The notes under the pieces are model-generated. The model was not told the origin of the DNA, searched no databases, and saw only the letters and a list, made by a program, of their open reading frames with translations. From the NCBI RefSeq assembly GCF_002113125.1, contig NZ_NEJP01000002.1, forward strand, positions 62,001 to 126,000: a stretch of 64,000 bases of DNA, read 5' to 3'. Origin of the DNA: Pseudomonas sp. B20(2017). Lineage in GTDB: Bacteria > Pseudomonadota > Gammaproteobacteria > Pseudomonadales > Pseudomonadaceae. Of the stretch, positions 8,779 through 17,006 are shown piece by piece; the stretch's first letter is position 1, and each line of letters starts with the position of its first letter. Made by a program: the position numbers and the translations under genes.

Positions 8779-9114
8779 TCAGGCGGGAATCGATTTGAGC
8801 GCCGCCGCCTCGGTGAATTCCTTGAGCCAGCGCAACACGTCCACGGCATCCCAACGGCCCGGATCGTACAAGGCGTACAACAATCCCTGATAACCGACCA
8901 CATCCAGTTGCTTGTGATAGCCGGCACGCTGAAACAAGGCCTCGATCTCGGCAAAGCACGTATTGAAATGCAGCTTGTTGAAGGGGGTCTTGCCTTCGGT
9001 GACCAGACCGTCCAGGCGCAATTCGTGGACGGCCTCGCGCACCACGTCAACCGACATCCCGTTCACGCTGCTTTTCAACTGTTCGACATTGACCACGGTG
9101 GCTCCCTCTGACAT
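8779..9114 (-). CDS. Small conserved protein of unknown function, likely SOS-controlled
   Basis: A cytoplasmic protein of at most 111 residues, without recognisable catalytic motifs. Visible stretches are 'HELRLDGLVTEGKTPFNKLH', 'CFAEIEALFQRAGYHKQLDV' and 'LLYALYDPGRWDAVDVLRWL'. Two starts compete: ATG 9114, and GTG 9096, which has GAGGGAG just upstream and gives an N-terminus (VNVEQLKSS) I consider more natural. A perfect LexA box lies 50-85 bases upstream (9167-9182), so the gene probably belongs to the DNA-damage response. No operon partner; the neighbours are a pseudouridine synthase and a glutaredoxin-like gene. Confidence 0.75.
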   Translation of the reverse strand: MSEGATVVNVEQLKSSVNGMSVDVVREAVHELRLDGLVTEGKTPFNKLHFNTCFAEIEALFQRAGYHKQLDVVGYQGLLYALYDPGRWDAVDVLRWLKEFTEAAALKSIPA

Positions 9115-9166
9115 CCGGCTTGCCCTGACTAATACCCGGAAACGGCATGGCAGGCCAACCCAATTA

Positions 9167-9182
9167 CTGTATACGCATACAG
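9167..9182. promoter_or_regulatory. LexA (SOS) operator
   Basis: CTGTATACGCATACAG fits the CTGT-N8-ACAG LexA consensus exactly. The symmetry extends to 9164-9185, a 22-base palindrome broken only in the central four bases. It lies 53 bases before ATG 9114 of the leftward gene. The gene to its right also reads leftward, so only the 8779-9114 gene has the box in its promoter. Confidence 0.85.
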
Positions 9183-9261
9183 TAACCGAATAACCCGAAA
9201 AGTGCCAAGACGTGATTGAGCGAAGGTGACGAGCGCCATCAACGCAGAAGGGAAAAGACGA

Positions 9262-9498
9262 TTAACGCAGGAATGCCACCACCTGATCGGCGCTGAACGG
9301 CCACCCCAGTTCCGCGCCAGTATCGACTCTGCGCAGGACAGGGATCCGCAGGCTGTAGGCCTCGAACCACGATTCGTCGTCAGCAATATCCACCAGTTCC
9401 ACCAGCAGACCATGCTCGACAAAAGGCATCAGTTCGGCCTCCGCGACTTCACACAAATGGCACCCCAGGGTGCCGAACAACTGGCATTCAGGAAGCAT
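9262..9498 (-). CDS. Glutaredoxin-like thiol protein
   Basis: A 78-residue glutaredoxin/thioredoxin-fold protein. The redox motif 'TLGCHLCEVAEAEL' (C-x-x-C) is near residue 13, and the cis-proline region reads 'YSLRIPVLRR'. The short length matches the DUF836/glutaredoxin-like group, which has the fold but often lacks glutathione-dependent activity. It lies upstream of the LexA-box gene on the same strand, about 75 bases from the box and 147 bases from that gene's start, so they are probably separate transcripts. Substrate unknown. Confidence 0.82.
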   Translation of the reverse strand: MLPECQLFGTLGCHLCEVAEAELMPFVEHGLLVELVDIADDESWFEAYSLRIPVLRRVDTGAELGWPFSADQVVAFLR

Positions 9499-9688
9499 GT
9501 GCGCTCAACCCCAAAAATCGAGTGATCATTCTAGGCCTGCCCGCAAAGCCCGTCGACCCACACGCCGGGTTCGAATCCGACCTTCGTAAAACCCTGATGT
9601 AAATCAGCCCACAAAATCGCCATTTACGCGATGCTCCGTTGTTTTTTACCTCTACGCTTGAAGAGCCTGACCTGTCCCGGAGTGCCTT

Positions 9689-11401
9689 GTGTTTGCCAAT
9701 CTGCTGATCATTCTGGCGTCGTCCCTGGTGATGATTGCTCTGTTCCGACGCCTGCGCCTGCCGCCTGTGCTGGGCTATCTGTGCGTGGGTTTGATGGTCG
9801 GGCCGAAGGCATTCGACTGGATCAATGAAAGTGAACATCTACCGGATCTTGCCGAACTGGGCGTAGTGTTTCTGCTGTTTTCCCTGGGGCTGGAGTTTTC
9901 CCTGTCGAAAATGATTGCCCTGCGCCAGGTGGTTTTCCGTCTGGGCAGCCAGCAAGTGCTGATCACCACATTCCTGCTGGGAGGCGTGCTGATGTTGTTG
10001 GGCATGCCCGCTACACCGGCCTTGCTGCTTGGCGCCGGCCTGTCGCTGTCATCCACGGCGATTGTAACCAAGGAACTGGGCAGTCTCGGCGAAATCTTCA
10101 GCAGCCATGGCCAGAACGCGGTGGGTGTCCTGCTGTTCCAGGACGTGGTGGCCGTGTTGCTGCTGACGCTGGTGCCGGTGTTCGCCGGCAGCAGTGATCA
10201 GGTCTGGTACTGGGCGCTGCCCCTGACCTTGTTGAAGACCGTATTGCTGTTCTTCGGTTTGTTGCTGGCCAGCCGCTGGCTGCTGCCCCGCCTGTTTCAG
10301 GAAGTCGCGGCGTCCCGATCGGCAGAATTGTTCGTGCTGCTGGCACTGGTCATTGTGCTGCTGACGGCCTGGCTGACCCACCTGCTGGGTCTTTCTCCGG
10401 CCCTCGGCGCGTTCCTCGCGGGCATGCTGTTGGGCGAAAGTCATTACCGGCATCAGATCGAGGCCGATATCCGGCCGTTTCGCGACATTCTGCTGGGACT
10501 GTTTTTCGTCAGCATCGGCATGCTGATCGACCTGCAACTGTTCGCCAGCCACAGCCTGCTGATTATCGGGATGACCCTGGGTTTACTGGTGATCAAAGGC
10601 CTGGTGGTGGCGCTATTGGTGAAATGGCGCGGCAGCGACAGTGAAACGGCGTGGCGCAGCGGTCTCGCCCTCGCCCAGGGCGGTGAATTCTGCTTCGCCC
10701 TGATGGCACAGATGCAGCAAACCCGGCTGCTCCCCGCCGAGCTCGGCGCCCTGCTGCTCGCCGCCACCTTCTGCTCAATGCTGCTGACGCCCCTGCTATT
10801 ACGCGCCGCACCGCGCATCGCCGCCGCCCTGCACCGCAAGCCCAATCAGGAGGCGCAGATCGAGGAAATCAGCGCCCTCAATGCCGGGTTCGACGGGCAT
10901 GTGGTGATCTGTGGCTACGGCCGTGTCGGTCAGTCGATCGGACGCTTCATGCGCAATGCCGGGCAATCCTACGTCGCGCTGGACAACGATCCGGTACGAA
11001 TTCAGGAAGCCGCCACCGCCGAACGCGACGTCCACTACGGCGATTCAACCCGCGGCGATCTGTTGACCGCCGTCGGCTTGCTACGCGCCAGGCTGCTGGT
11101 GATTGCCGTGGATCAAGCCGACGTGGCCTTGCGGGTTCTCAAGGAGGCCCGGCGCCTCAACCCGACAGTGCCGATCCTGGTGCGCACCCGGGACGACAGC
11201 CAGTCGGCCGAGTTGAAGGCAGCCGGTGCCAGCGAAGTGGTGCCGGAACTGCTGGAGTCGAGCCTGATGCTCGGTTCCCATGCCCTGATCCTGCTGGGGT
11301 TTCCTGCGCACCGGGTGCAGGAGAAAGTCGATCAGGTGCGCATCGATCGCTATCGCCTGCTTCACGGCTTTTACCCCGGAGCCGACGATGAGGAGGCCTA
11401 G
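9689..11401 (+). CDS. CPA2-family monovalent cation:proton antiporter (KefB/YbaL type)
   Basis: A 570-residue inner membrane transporter. Residues 1-385 form about 12-13 hydrophobic helices including 'FLLFSLGLEFSLSK' and 'GAGLSLSSTAIVTKELG'. Residues 405-530 form an RCK/TrkA-N domain with the nucleotide-binding motif 'VVICGYGRVGQSIGRFMRN'. This layout is that of KefB/KefC/YbaL potassium or sodium:proton antiporters, which are gated by ligand binding to the RCK domain. The start is GTG with GGAG about 7 bases upstream. The 3' end overlaps the convergent ammonium transporter gene by 4 bases. Ion specificity is not decidable from sequence. Confidence 0.88.
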   Translation: MFANLLIILASSLVMIALFRRLRLPPVLGYLCVGLMVGPKAFDWINESEHLPDLAELGVVFLLFSLGLEFSLSKMIALRQVVFRLGSQQVLITTFLLGGVLMLLGMPATPALLLGAGLSLSSTAIVTKELGSLGEIFSSHGQNAVGVLLFQDVVAVLLLTLVPVFAGSSDQVWYWALPLTLLKTVLLFFGLLLASRWLLPRLFQEVAASRSAELFVLLALVIVLLTAWLTHLLGLSPALGAFLAGMLLGESHYRHQIEADIRPFRDILLGLFFVSIGMLIDLQLFASHSLLIIGMTLGLLVIKGLVVALLVKWRGSDSETAWRSGLALAQGGEFCFALMAQMQQTRLLPAELGALLLAATFCSMLLTPLLLRAAPRIAAALHRKPNQEAQIEEISALNAGFDGHVVICGYGRVGQSIGRFMRNAGQSYVALDNDPVRIQEAATAERDVHYGDSTRGDLLTAVGLLRARLLVIAVDQADVALRVLKEARRLNPTVPILVRTRDDSQSAELKAAGASEVVPELLESSLMLGSHALILLGFPAHRVQEKVDQVRIDRYRLLHGFYPGADDEEA

Positions 11402-12606
11402 TCCTGGCTCACCGCGCCGATCTTGTGCAGCGACAGGTCAGCGCCGTAATACTCCTGTTCCTGGCTCAGGCGCAGACCATGCAGCGCCTTGATCGAACCG
11501 TAAACGGCGAAACCGCCGATCAGCGCCACCGCCACACCGAGGGCGGTGCCGAGCAACTGGCTGATCAGGCTGACGCCACCAAGCCCGCCCAACGCGGTCG
11601 ATCCGAAAATCCCGCAAGCAATGCCGCCCCACACGCCACACAAACCATGCAACGGCCACACACCGAGCACGTCATCGATGCGCCATTTGACCTGCGCCGC
11701 CGTGAAGCACCAGACAAACAGGGCGCCGGCAATTGCGCCGGTCACCAGTGCGCCGACCGGATGCATCAGGTCGGAACCGGCACACACCGCCACCAGCCCG
11801 GCAAGCGGGCCATTGTGCAAAAAGCCCGGGTCGTTGCGCCCGACGATCAACGCCGCCACCGTGCCGCCGACCATCGCCATCAGCGAGTTGACCGCCACCA
11901 GTCCGCTGACCCCTTGCAGGGTCTGCGCGCTCATCACGTTGAAGCCAAACCAGCCGACGATCAGGATCCACGAACCCAACGCCAGAAAAGGAATGCTCGA
12001 CGGCGCGAACGCCACCAGCTTGCCATCGCGATAGCGCCCGTTACGCGGCCCGAGCAGCAACACCGCCGCCAGCGCCAGCCAGCCGCCCATGGCATGCACC
12101 ACCACCGAACCGGCAAAGTCATGAAAAGGGGCACCGAACTGCACGGTCAGCCAGGCTTGCAGACCGTAATTGCCGTTCCAGATCATGCCTTCGAAAAACG
12201 GGTAGATGAACGCTACGATCAGCGCCGTGGCGCACAGTTGCGGCACAAACCGCGCCCGCTCGGCAATGCCGCCGGAGATGATCGCCGGGATCGCCGCTGC
12301 AAAGGTCAGCAGGAAGAAAAACTTCACCAGTCCATAACCATGATCGGCACTGAGCATCGCCGCCGGTTGCAGGAAGGTCACCCCGTACGAAAGCCAGTAG
12401 CCTATAAAGAAGTAGGCCAGGGTCGACACCGCAAAGTCGCTGAGAATTTTCGACAGCGCGTTGACCTGGTTTTTCTGACGAACCGTTCCGACCTCCAGAA
12501 ACGCGAACCCGGCGTGCATGGCCAGCACCATGACCGCGCCGATCAAAATGAACAACGTGTTGGAACTGTGAACCAGCGTGTCCACAGCGCTTTGCAGATT
12601 TTCCAT
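11398..12606 (-). CDS. Ammonium transporter (Amt/MEP/Rh family)
   Basis: A 402-residue, 11-helix inner membrane channel for ammonium. Conserved parts are 'GAVMVLAMHAGFAFLEVGTVRQ' (shortened: VLAMHAGFAFLEVG), 'FHDFAGSVVVHAMGGW' with the pore-region Asp-Phe-Ala-Gly-Ser run, and 'DDVLGVWPLHGLCGVWGG'. No glnK gene is next to it, unlike the usual glnK-amtB operon, so this is probably a second, stand-alone Amt. The ATG at 12606 matches the family N-terminus (MENLQSAVDT). It lacks a Shine-Dalgarno and is preceded in the mRNA by CCUCCU. An inverted pair of NtrC-like sites lies upstream. Confidence 0.92.
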   Translation of the reverse strand: MENLQSAVDTLVHSSNTLFILIGAVMVLAMHAGFAFLEVGTVRQKNQVNALSKILSDFAVSTLAYFFIGYWLSYGVTFLQPAAMLSADHGYGLVKFFFLLTFAAAIPAIISGGIAERARFVPQLCATALIVAFIYPFFEGMIWNGNYGLQAWLTVQFGAPFHDFAGSVVVHAMGGWLALAAVLLLGPRNGRYRDGKLVAFAPSSIPFLALGSWILIVGWFGFNVMSAQTLQGVSGLVAVNSLMAMVGGTVAALIVGRNDPGFLHNGPLAGLVAVCAGSDLMHPVGALVTGAIAGALFVWCFTAAQVKWRIDDVLGVWPLHGLCGVWGGIACGIFGSTALGGLGGVSLISQLLGTALGVAVALIGGFAVYGSIKALHGLRLSQEQEYYGADLSLHKIGAVSQD

Positions 12607-12632
12607 GAGGAGGCAGACCCAAGGCTGAAAAA

Positions 12633-12725
12633 GGCACCAAAGCGGTTCATGCGCACATTTCATGCACCAAGTTGCGACTGTGCGGTCACTGATCCGGTGG
12701 TCCGGTGAACCGCTTTGGCGCACAA
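12633..12725. promoter_or_regulatory. Inverted repeat with NtrC-like half-sites upstream of the amt gene
   Basis: CACCAAAGCGGTTCA (12635-12649) and TGAACCGCTTTGGCG (12706-12720) are reverse complements with one mismatch, separated by 56 bases. Each copy with its flanks resembles the NtrC pattern TGCACY-N5-GGTGCA (for example TGCGCC-AAAGC-GGTTCA). No -24/-12 sigma-54 promoter with correct spacing is visible between them and the start codon, so the assignment is tentative. Confidence 0.45.
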
Positions 12726-12852
12726 GGTCGATGGGCTGACATGAACCCTCATCATCCGGGCCTTGCTCTGCCCGGTTTCGCGCCCGGCAACAGCGCACTG
12801 CCACCGATCGACGCACCACGACACAGCAAAAGTTGTACCAGCCATTTGCACT

Positions 12853-12880
12853 GAACCTTCACACTTGGCTCATACTCGAA
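12853..12880 (+). promoter_or_regulatory. Candidate AlgU (sigma-E-type) promoter of the DUF883 operon
   Basis: GAACCT, a 17-base spacer and TCGAA resemble the AlgU consensus GAACTT-N16/17-TCNAA. It lies 45 bases before the ATG of the DUF883 gene. A stress sigma factor would fit the osmotic/stationary-phase behaviour of YqjD-type genes. Confidence 0.42.
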
Positions 12881-12924
12881 CGCTTCAGAACACCGCTTCA
12901 GAACGCCACTTACGGAGATCCCCC

Positions 12925-13239
12925 ATGGCCAGCATCAAGGCAAAGACTGCTCAAGAAATCCTGATGAACGACTTCCAGACTCTGGTCAGCGACACTGAAC
13001 GGTTGCTGGAACACACCGCCACGCTGGCCGGTGATCAGGCTGACGAGCTACGCGAACAGATCCACGAAAGCCTGCTGCGCGCACGGGAAACCCTGAAGCT
13101 GACCGAGGACACCCTGCGCGAGCGCGGTCAGGCTGCGGTCACCGCCACCGAGGAATATGTATCGGCCAACCCTTGGCAATCCGTGGGCATCGCCGCCGGC
13201 GTCGGCTTCCTGATCGGCCTGCTGGCCACGCGGCGCTGA
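12925..13239 (+). CDS. DUF883 (YqjD/ElaB-type) membrane-anchored protein
   Basis: A 104-residue protein with a long charged coiled-coil (residues 10-75, 'LREQIHESLLRARETLKLTE') and a C-terminal glycine-rich membrane helix ('NPWQSVGIAAGVGFLIGLLA') ending in Arg-Arg. This is the signature of YqjD/ElaB proteins, which in E. coli tie ribosomes to the inner membrane in stationary phase. GGAG precedes the ATG. It is the first gene of a three-gene operon: the next gene starts two bases after its stop. A candidate stress promoter is at 12853-12880. Confidence 0.9.
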   Translation: MASIKAKTAQEILMNDFQTLVSDTERLLEHTATLAGDQADELREQIHESLLRARETLKLTEDTLRERGQAAVTATEEYVSANPWQSVGIAAGVGFLIGLLATRR

Positions 13240-13241
13240 TC

Positions 13242-13628
13242 ATGTCGATCGGTAAATCCGGCCCGGACTCGGGCACCGCCACCTCCACGCGTCGTCTGGG
13301 TGCTGCCGTTCTCGGTCTGCTGCACAGCCACGTCGAACTGTTCGGCATCGAACTGCAGGAACAGAAAGCACGCACCGTCAGCCTGTTGCTGTTCGCCGGC
13401 CTGGCGCTGGTGTTTGCGCTGCTGTTGCTGGTCGGCCTGTCGACCCTCGTACTGATCGTGTTCTGGGACACGTATCGCCTGGCCGCGATCATTGGTCTGT
13501 GCGTGTTCTACACCTTGGCGGCAATCTTTTGCGCGCTGCGTCTCAAGGCCGCGATCTTCGATGAATCCTCGCCCTTCCACGGCACGCTGGAAGAATTGGC
13601 CAATGACCGGGAGCGCCTGCTGCCATGA
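13242..13628 (+). CDS. YqjE-like membrane protein ('phage holin family' fold)
   Basis: A 128-residue protein with two transmembrane helices at about 50-75 ('LLLFAGLALVFALLLLVGLS') and 80-105, flanked by charged ends. It matches the YqjE group, often auto-labelled as phage holin superfamily; there is no phage context here. The ATG lies two bases after the DUF883 stop, and its stop overlaps the next start, so the three genes are translated together. Likely a partner of the DUF883 protein at the membrane under stress. Biochemical role unknown. Confidence 0.85.
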   Translation: MSIGKSGPDSGTATSTRRLGAAVLGLLHSHVELFGIELQEQKARTVSLLLFAGLALVFALLLLVGLSTLVLIVFWDTYRLAAIIGLCVFYTLAAIFCALRLKAAIFDESSPFHGTLEELANDRERLLP

Positions 13629-13963
13629 GCCTGCCTGAACTTCCGCACAACAGCTCACGCCGGGAAATGCGCAAGGCACTGATCCGTTTGCGCATGGAAA
13701 TGCATCGTCAGGAAATCCGCCACGAAACCGGTCAGGTCATGCAGCCCTTGCAACGCATGCGCGGCATGACTCAAAACCTGCACGACGGCTTCGGCATCAA
13801 GCACGCGCCGTTGTGGGGCGTGGCTGCCGTGACGTTGTTGGGTTTTATCACCGGTAAAGGTGCGAAAAGCGGCGGCGTTGGCGGCTTGAGCCGACTGATC
13901 CGTCTGGGCACCAGCCTCGCTCCGTTGATCAAGCTGGTCATGCAGAGTTACAGCAAGCGCTGA
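13625..13963 (+). CDS. YqjK-like protein, third gene of the DUF883 operon
   Basis: A 112-residue basic protein. The N-terminal 60 residues are Arg/Met/His-rich helix ('MRKALIRLRMEMHRQEIRHE'). A hydrophobic stretch 'APLWGVAAVTLLGFITG' near residue 60 and a glycine-rich tail follow, so it is probably membrane associated. It overlaps the upstream gene by four bases (ATGA). Its position matches YqjK in the yqjD-yqjE-yqjK arrangement, but sequence similarity to E. coli YqjK is not obvious by eye, so the assignment is contextual. Confidence 0.75.
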   Translation: MSLPELPHNSSRREMRKALIRLRMEMHRQEIRHETGQVMQPLQRMRGMTQNLHDGFGIKHAPLWGVAAVTLLGFITGKGAKSGGVGGLSRLIRLGTSLAPLIKLVMQSYSKR

Positions 13964-13996
13964 TCCTTCGCATCTGGCTGCATTCTTGCAGCACCG

Positions 13997-14033
13997 GCGG
14001 GATTGAACTCCTTATCCAGAGGTTCAATCCCGC
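13997..14033. other. Perfect 12-pair stem-loop after the DUF883 operon
   Basis: GCGGGATTGAAC (13997-14008) and GTTCAATCCCGC (14022-14033) are exact reverse complements around a 13-base loop. No T-run follows, so it is either a poor intrinsic terminator or a processing/stability hairpin. It ends about 55 bases before the EAL gene. Confidence 0.5.
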
Positions 14034-14087
14034 TCGCCTATCCGGCGGGCAAAATTCAACCAGAACAAGAATAACCAAGGAGGCCCC

Positions 14088-15251
14088 GTGATCGACGGGC
14101 AACCGCTCGCCTGCTTTCAACCGTTCATCGATACCGCCACAGGGCGCATTGCAGGCGTCGAGGCACTGGGCCGCTTGCGTCAAGCCGATGGACAACTTGC
14201 ATCGGTGGGACCATTGTTCGCCGACCCGCGCACGCCGGCCATGGCGTTACGGCGACTTGACCGGCAAATTCGGGACAACGCACTGAGCCGCGTGCATGAG
14301 GCGCCAGGGGACTGGTTTCTCAGCCTGAACATGTCACCGCGATGGATCAGTCGCTTGCGTGCCGATCAGGCGCTGCCGAGTCTGAAACAGCTCGCACGTC
14401 ATGGCGTCGATCCGCAACGAATTGTTTTCGAAATCACCGAACTGGGCGGTAACAGCCAACGTCTGGCTGAGGTCGTGGCGCGCTACCGCGATGCCGGAGC
14501 CCGGATCGCCATCGATGATTTCGGTGCCGGATACTCACAACTCGATCGTGTACTGGCGTTGCAACCGGACATTCTCAAGCTCGACATGCGCCTGTTCCAG
14601 GCTGCCGCCCTTGGCGGTCCGAGTACCGATGTGGTCAAGGCACTGGCACAGATGGCCGAAAAAACCGGCTGCTGGATCATCGCTGAAGGTGTGGAAACCG
14701 CCGCGCAGCTACATTTTGCACTGGAATGTGGATCGCGTTATGTACAGGGTTTTCTGTTCGCCCGGGCGCAAGAAGCCTTTTACTCCACGGATGCCTTCGT
14801 CCAGCGCTTCGCCGGTCTGCGCCAGTCCTATGTGGATCAAAAACTGGCTGAGCGTGGCAGATGGATGTCCATGCGCCAGCAACTCAGCGAACTCATGGTC
14901 ATCCTGCAAACCTGGGCCCAGACCCGTGCCCCACTCAGCGCTCTGCCGAAACTCGACGCGTTTCCCTGGCTGCTGCGCTTTTATCAGTGCGACCGTCACG
15001 GCACCCAACTGACACCAAACCTGGAATGGCGCCCCAGCGGCTGGGTCGCCGACAATCGATACCTGGGTCACAACTGGTCATGGCGCCCGTACTTCTATCA
15101 CCTGCTGGCCGAGGGCTGGGAAGAACGGCGCCTGACCCTTTCCAACACCTATCGCGACGCCACCAGCAACCAGTATTGCCTGACCGCCGGACAGTTTTTC
15201 GATAACGGCGAGCGCCTGCTGCTGATCGACATCGATGCGGCGGGCTTGTAG
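14088..15251 (+). CDS. Soluble EAL-domain cyclic-di-GMP phosphodiesterase with C-terminal PDC-like domain
   Basis: A 387-residue protein that should hydrolyse cyclic-di-GMP to pGpG. The EAL domain covers residues 5-245 and keeps the catalytic set: E25 in 'GVEALGR', Asn in 'SLNMSP', Glu in 'FEITE', the Asp pair in 'IDDFGAGYS' (143-150), Lys in 'LKLDMRLF', Glu in 'AEGVET' and Gln in 'VQGFLFA'. Residues 270-387 look like a PDC/Cache-type sensor fold, but there is no membrane segment, as in Bacillus YkuI. GTG start with AGGAGG upstream. Monocistronic; dgt follows after 68 bases. Confidence 0.87.
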   Translation: MIDGQPLACFQPFIDTATGRIAGVEALGRLRQADGQLASVGPLFADPRTPAMALRRLDRQIRDNALSRVHEAPGDWFLSLNMSPRWISRLRADQALPSLKQLARHGVDPQRIVFEITELGGNSQRLAEVVARYRDAGARIAIDDFGAGYSQLDRVLALQPDILKLDMRLFQAAALGGPSTDVVKALAQMAEKTGCWIIAEGVETAAQLHFALECGSRYVQGFLFARAQEAFYSTDAFVQRFAGLRQSYVDQKLAERGRWMSMRQQLSELMVILQTWAQTRAPLSALPKLDAFPWLLRFYQCDRHGTQLTPNLEWRPSGWVADNRYLGHNWSWRPYFYHLLAEGWEERRLTLSNTYRDATSNQYCLTAGQFFDNGERLLLIDIDAAGL

Positions 15252-15319
15252 TTGCGCTTGCAGATGCCAGCCTGAACCGGGAAGCTAGGGAATCAGTCAT
15301 CAGACGGAGAGAATCAGCC

Positions 15320-16648
15320 TTGGATTGGCATTCCCTGCTCAACCGCGAACGTCTCGGCAAACCGCTGCACAGCCCGCAGGAACTTGGCCGCAGTCCCTTT
15401 CACAAAGACCACGACCGCATCATCTTCTCCGGCGCCTTCCGCCGCCTGGGGCGCAAGACCCAGGTGCACCCGGTGTCGAGCAACGACCATATCCACACGC
15501 GCCTGACCCACTCACTGGAAGTCAGCTGTGTCGGCCGCTCGCTGGGCATGCGTGTCGGTGAAACCTTGCGCCGTGCGCTGCCCGAATGGTGCGAGCCAAG
15601 CGATCTGGGCATGGTGGTCCAGTCAGCCTGTCTGGCGCACGACATCGGCAATCCGCCGTTCGGCCACTCTGGCGAAGATGCGATTCGCCATTGGTTCCAG
15701 CAAGCGGCCGGGCGCGGCTGGCTGGATGCGATGAGCGACGCCGAACGCGGTGATTTCCTGAACTTCGAAGGCAATGCGCAGGGCTTCCGGGTGCTCACGC
15801 AACTGGAGTATCACCAGTTCGACGGCGGCACCCGGCTGACCTACGCCACCCTCGGGACTTACCTGAAGTACCCGTGGACCGCCCGTCACGCCGACTCCCT
15901 CGGTTACAAAAAGCACAAGTTCGGTTGCTACCAGAGCGAACTGCCCTTGCTCGAACAGATCGCCCACAAACTGGGGCTGCCGCAACTCGAAGAACAGCGC
16001 TGGGCGCGCCATCCGCTGGTGTATCTGATGGAAGCGGCGGACGACATCTGCTACGCCTTGATCGATCTGGAAGATGGCCTGGAGATGGAGTTGCTGGAGT
16101 ACGCCGAGGTCGAGTCGCTGCTGCTCGGTCTGGTCGGCGATGACCTGCCGGAAACCTATCGCCAGCTCGGCCCGCAGGACTCACGTCGGCGCAAGCTGGC
16201 GATCCTGCGCGGCAAGGCCATCGAGCACCTGACCAACGCTGCCGCCCGGGCCTTCGTCGAACAACAGGACGCACTGCTGGCCGGTACATTGTCTGGGGAT
16301 CTGGTGGAACACATGCACGGCCCGGCCAAACGCTGCGTGCTGAACGCCAAGGACATCGCCCGCAAGAAGATCTTCCAGGACAAGCGCAAAACCCTGCATG
16401 AGATCGGTGCCTACACGACGCTGGAGATCCTGCTGAACGCCTTTTGTGGTGCCGCCCTGGAACAACACAATGGCCGCACACCCTCGTTCAAGAGTCGACG
16501 GATCCTGGATTTGCTGGGGAACAATGCGCCGGATCCGCACGGTCCCCTGCACACATCATTCCTGCGCATGATCGACTTCATCGCTGGCATGACCGACAGC
16601 TACGCCAGTGACATGGCACTGGAAATGACGGGACGTTCCAGCCAATGA
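15320..16648 (+). CDS. dgt: dGTPase-like nucleotide triphosphohydrolase (HD superfamily)
   Basis: A 442-residue cytoplasmic HD-domain enzyme that releases triphosphate from deoxynucleotides. The signature includes '[11 protein letters not shown]', '[14 protein letters not shown]' with the first metal His, and '[15 protein letters not shown]' with the His-Asp pair near residue 112. The length and motifs fit the deoxyguanosinetriphosphate triphosphohydrolase-like group. The start is TTG at 15320, with GGAGAG 9 bases upstream; no better ATG lies close by. Followed by a strong stem-loop. Confidence 0.9.
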   Translation: MDWHSLLNRERLGKPLHSPQELGRSPFHKDHDRIIFSGAFRRLGRKTQVHPVSSNDHIHTRLTHSLEVSCVGRSLGMRVGETLRRALPEWCEPSDLGMVVQSACLAHDIGNPPFGHSGEDAIRHWFQQAAGRGWLDAMSDAERGDFLNFEGNAQGFRVLTQLEYHQFDGGTRLTYATLGTYLKYPWTARHADSLGYKKHKFGCYQSELPLLEQIAHKLGLPQLEEQRWARHPLVYLMEAADDICYALIDLEDGLEMELLEYAEVESLLLGLVGDDLPETYRQLGPQDSRRRKLAILRGKAIEHLTNAAARAFVEQQDALLAGTLSGDLVEHMHGPAKRCVLNAKDIARKKIFQDKRKTLHEIGAYTTLEILLNAFCGAALEQHNGRTPSFKSRRILDLLGNNAPDPHGPLHTSFLRMIDFIAGMTDSYASDMALEMTGRSSQ

Positions 16649-16655
16649 AATCCGC

Positions 16656-16688
16656 TACCCGACCGATTTGCCTTGGATCGGTCGGGTA
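16656..16688. terminator. Stem-loop terminator candidate after dgt
   Basis: TACCCGACCGAT and ATCGGTCGGGTA are exact 12-base reverse complements around a 9-base loop, 8 bases after the dgt stop codon. The T-run is missing, so termination may be inefficient. Confidence 0.6.
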
Positions 16689-16902
16689 TATGCTCTGGCA
16701 ACAGAAATTCGAACTTTTATTCATATTCATGGGGGAGACACACGATACAACTTGAAACAACCCATTCACCTCCCCTTGAAACCTTTTAAACAGGCAATTT
16801 TTCCGTCTACAAATAAAACCCATGAAACAAAACCCTTCTAACTTCTCACTCACCTACCTACGCCAAACCTAGTTCATACGTAGCCTGATTCCTCATTACT
16901 TG

Positions 16903-16916
16903 TAGGACTTATCCTA
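16903..16916. promoter_or_regulatory. BvgA/EvgA-like inverted repeat
   Basis: TAGGA-CTTA-TCCTA is a perfect inverted repeat with a 4-base centre. It resembles EvgA/BvgA-type sites (TGTAGGA-N4-TCCTACA order of half-sites), and it lies about 90 bases before the start of a BvgA/RocA-type regulator. Autoregulation is a plausible inference only. Confidence 0.3.
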
Positions 16917-17006
16917 TATTGCAACTGAACCCCAGTCAGTTCATGCGAGTACACATTCATCTGAGCTAATGTGCGCCCTTTATTTGTGCTCGTATGGGAC
17001 TTGATT

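Larger units (their letters stand above)
16649..17006. other. AT-rich intergenic region upstream of the Roc/Bvg-like operon
   Basis: A 358-base stretch, clearly AT-richer than its surroundings, with the dgt stem-loop at the left end. It has a palindrome at 16903-16916, two near-direct repeats 'AGTTCAT-CG' (16871 and 16937), and several A-tracts. It is likely the regulatory region of the response regulator at 17007. No gene is seen in it. Confidence 0.55.

Noticed and set aside
9561..9585. tRNA-like T-loop sequence GGTTCGAATCC
   Set aside because: The flanks do not form a T-stem, and no matching acceptor or anticodon stem is found within 80 bases; it is only a short palindrome.
11425..12708. 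Long plus-strand frame opposite the ammonium transporter
   Set aside because: His/Arg/Gln-rich translation typical of an antisense shadow; the minus frame is a clear Amt protein.
13242..13628. Phage holin label for the YqjE-like protein
   Set aside because: No phage genes nearby; the operon matches the yqjD-yqjE-yqjK arrangement, and the holin name is a fold-level annotation.
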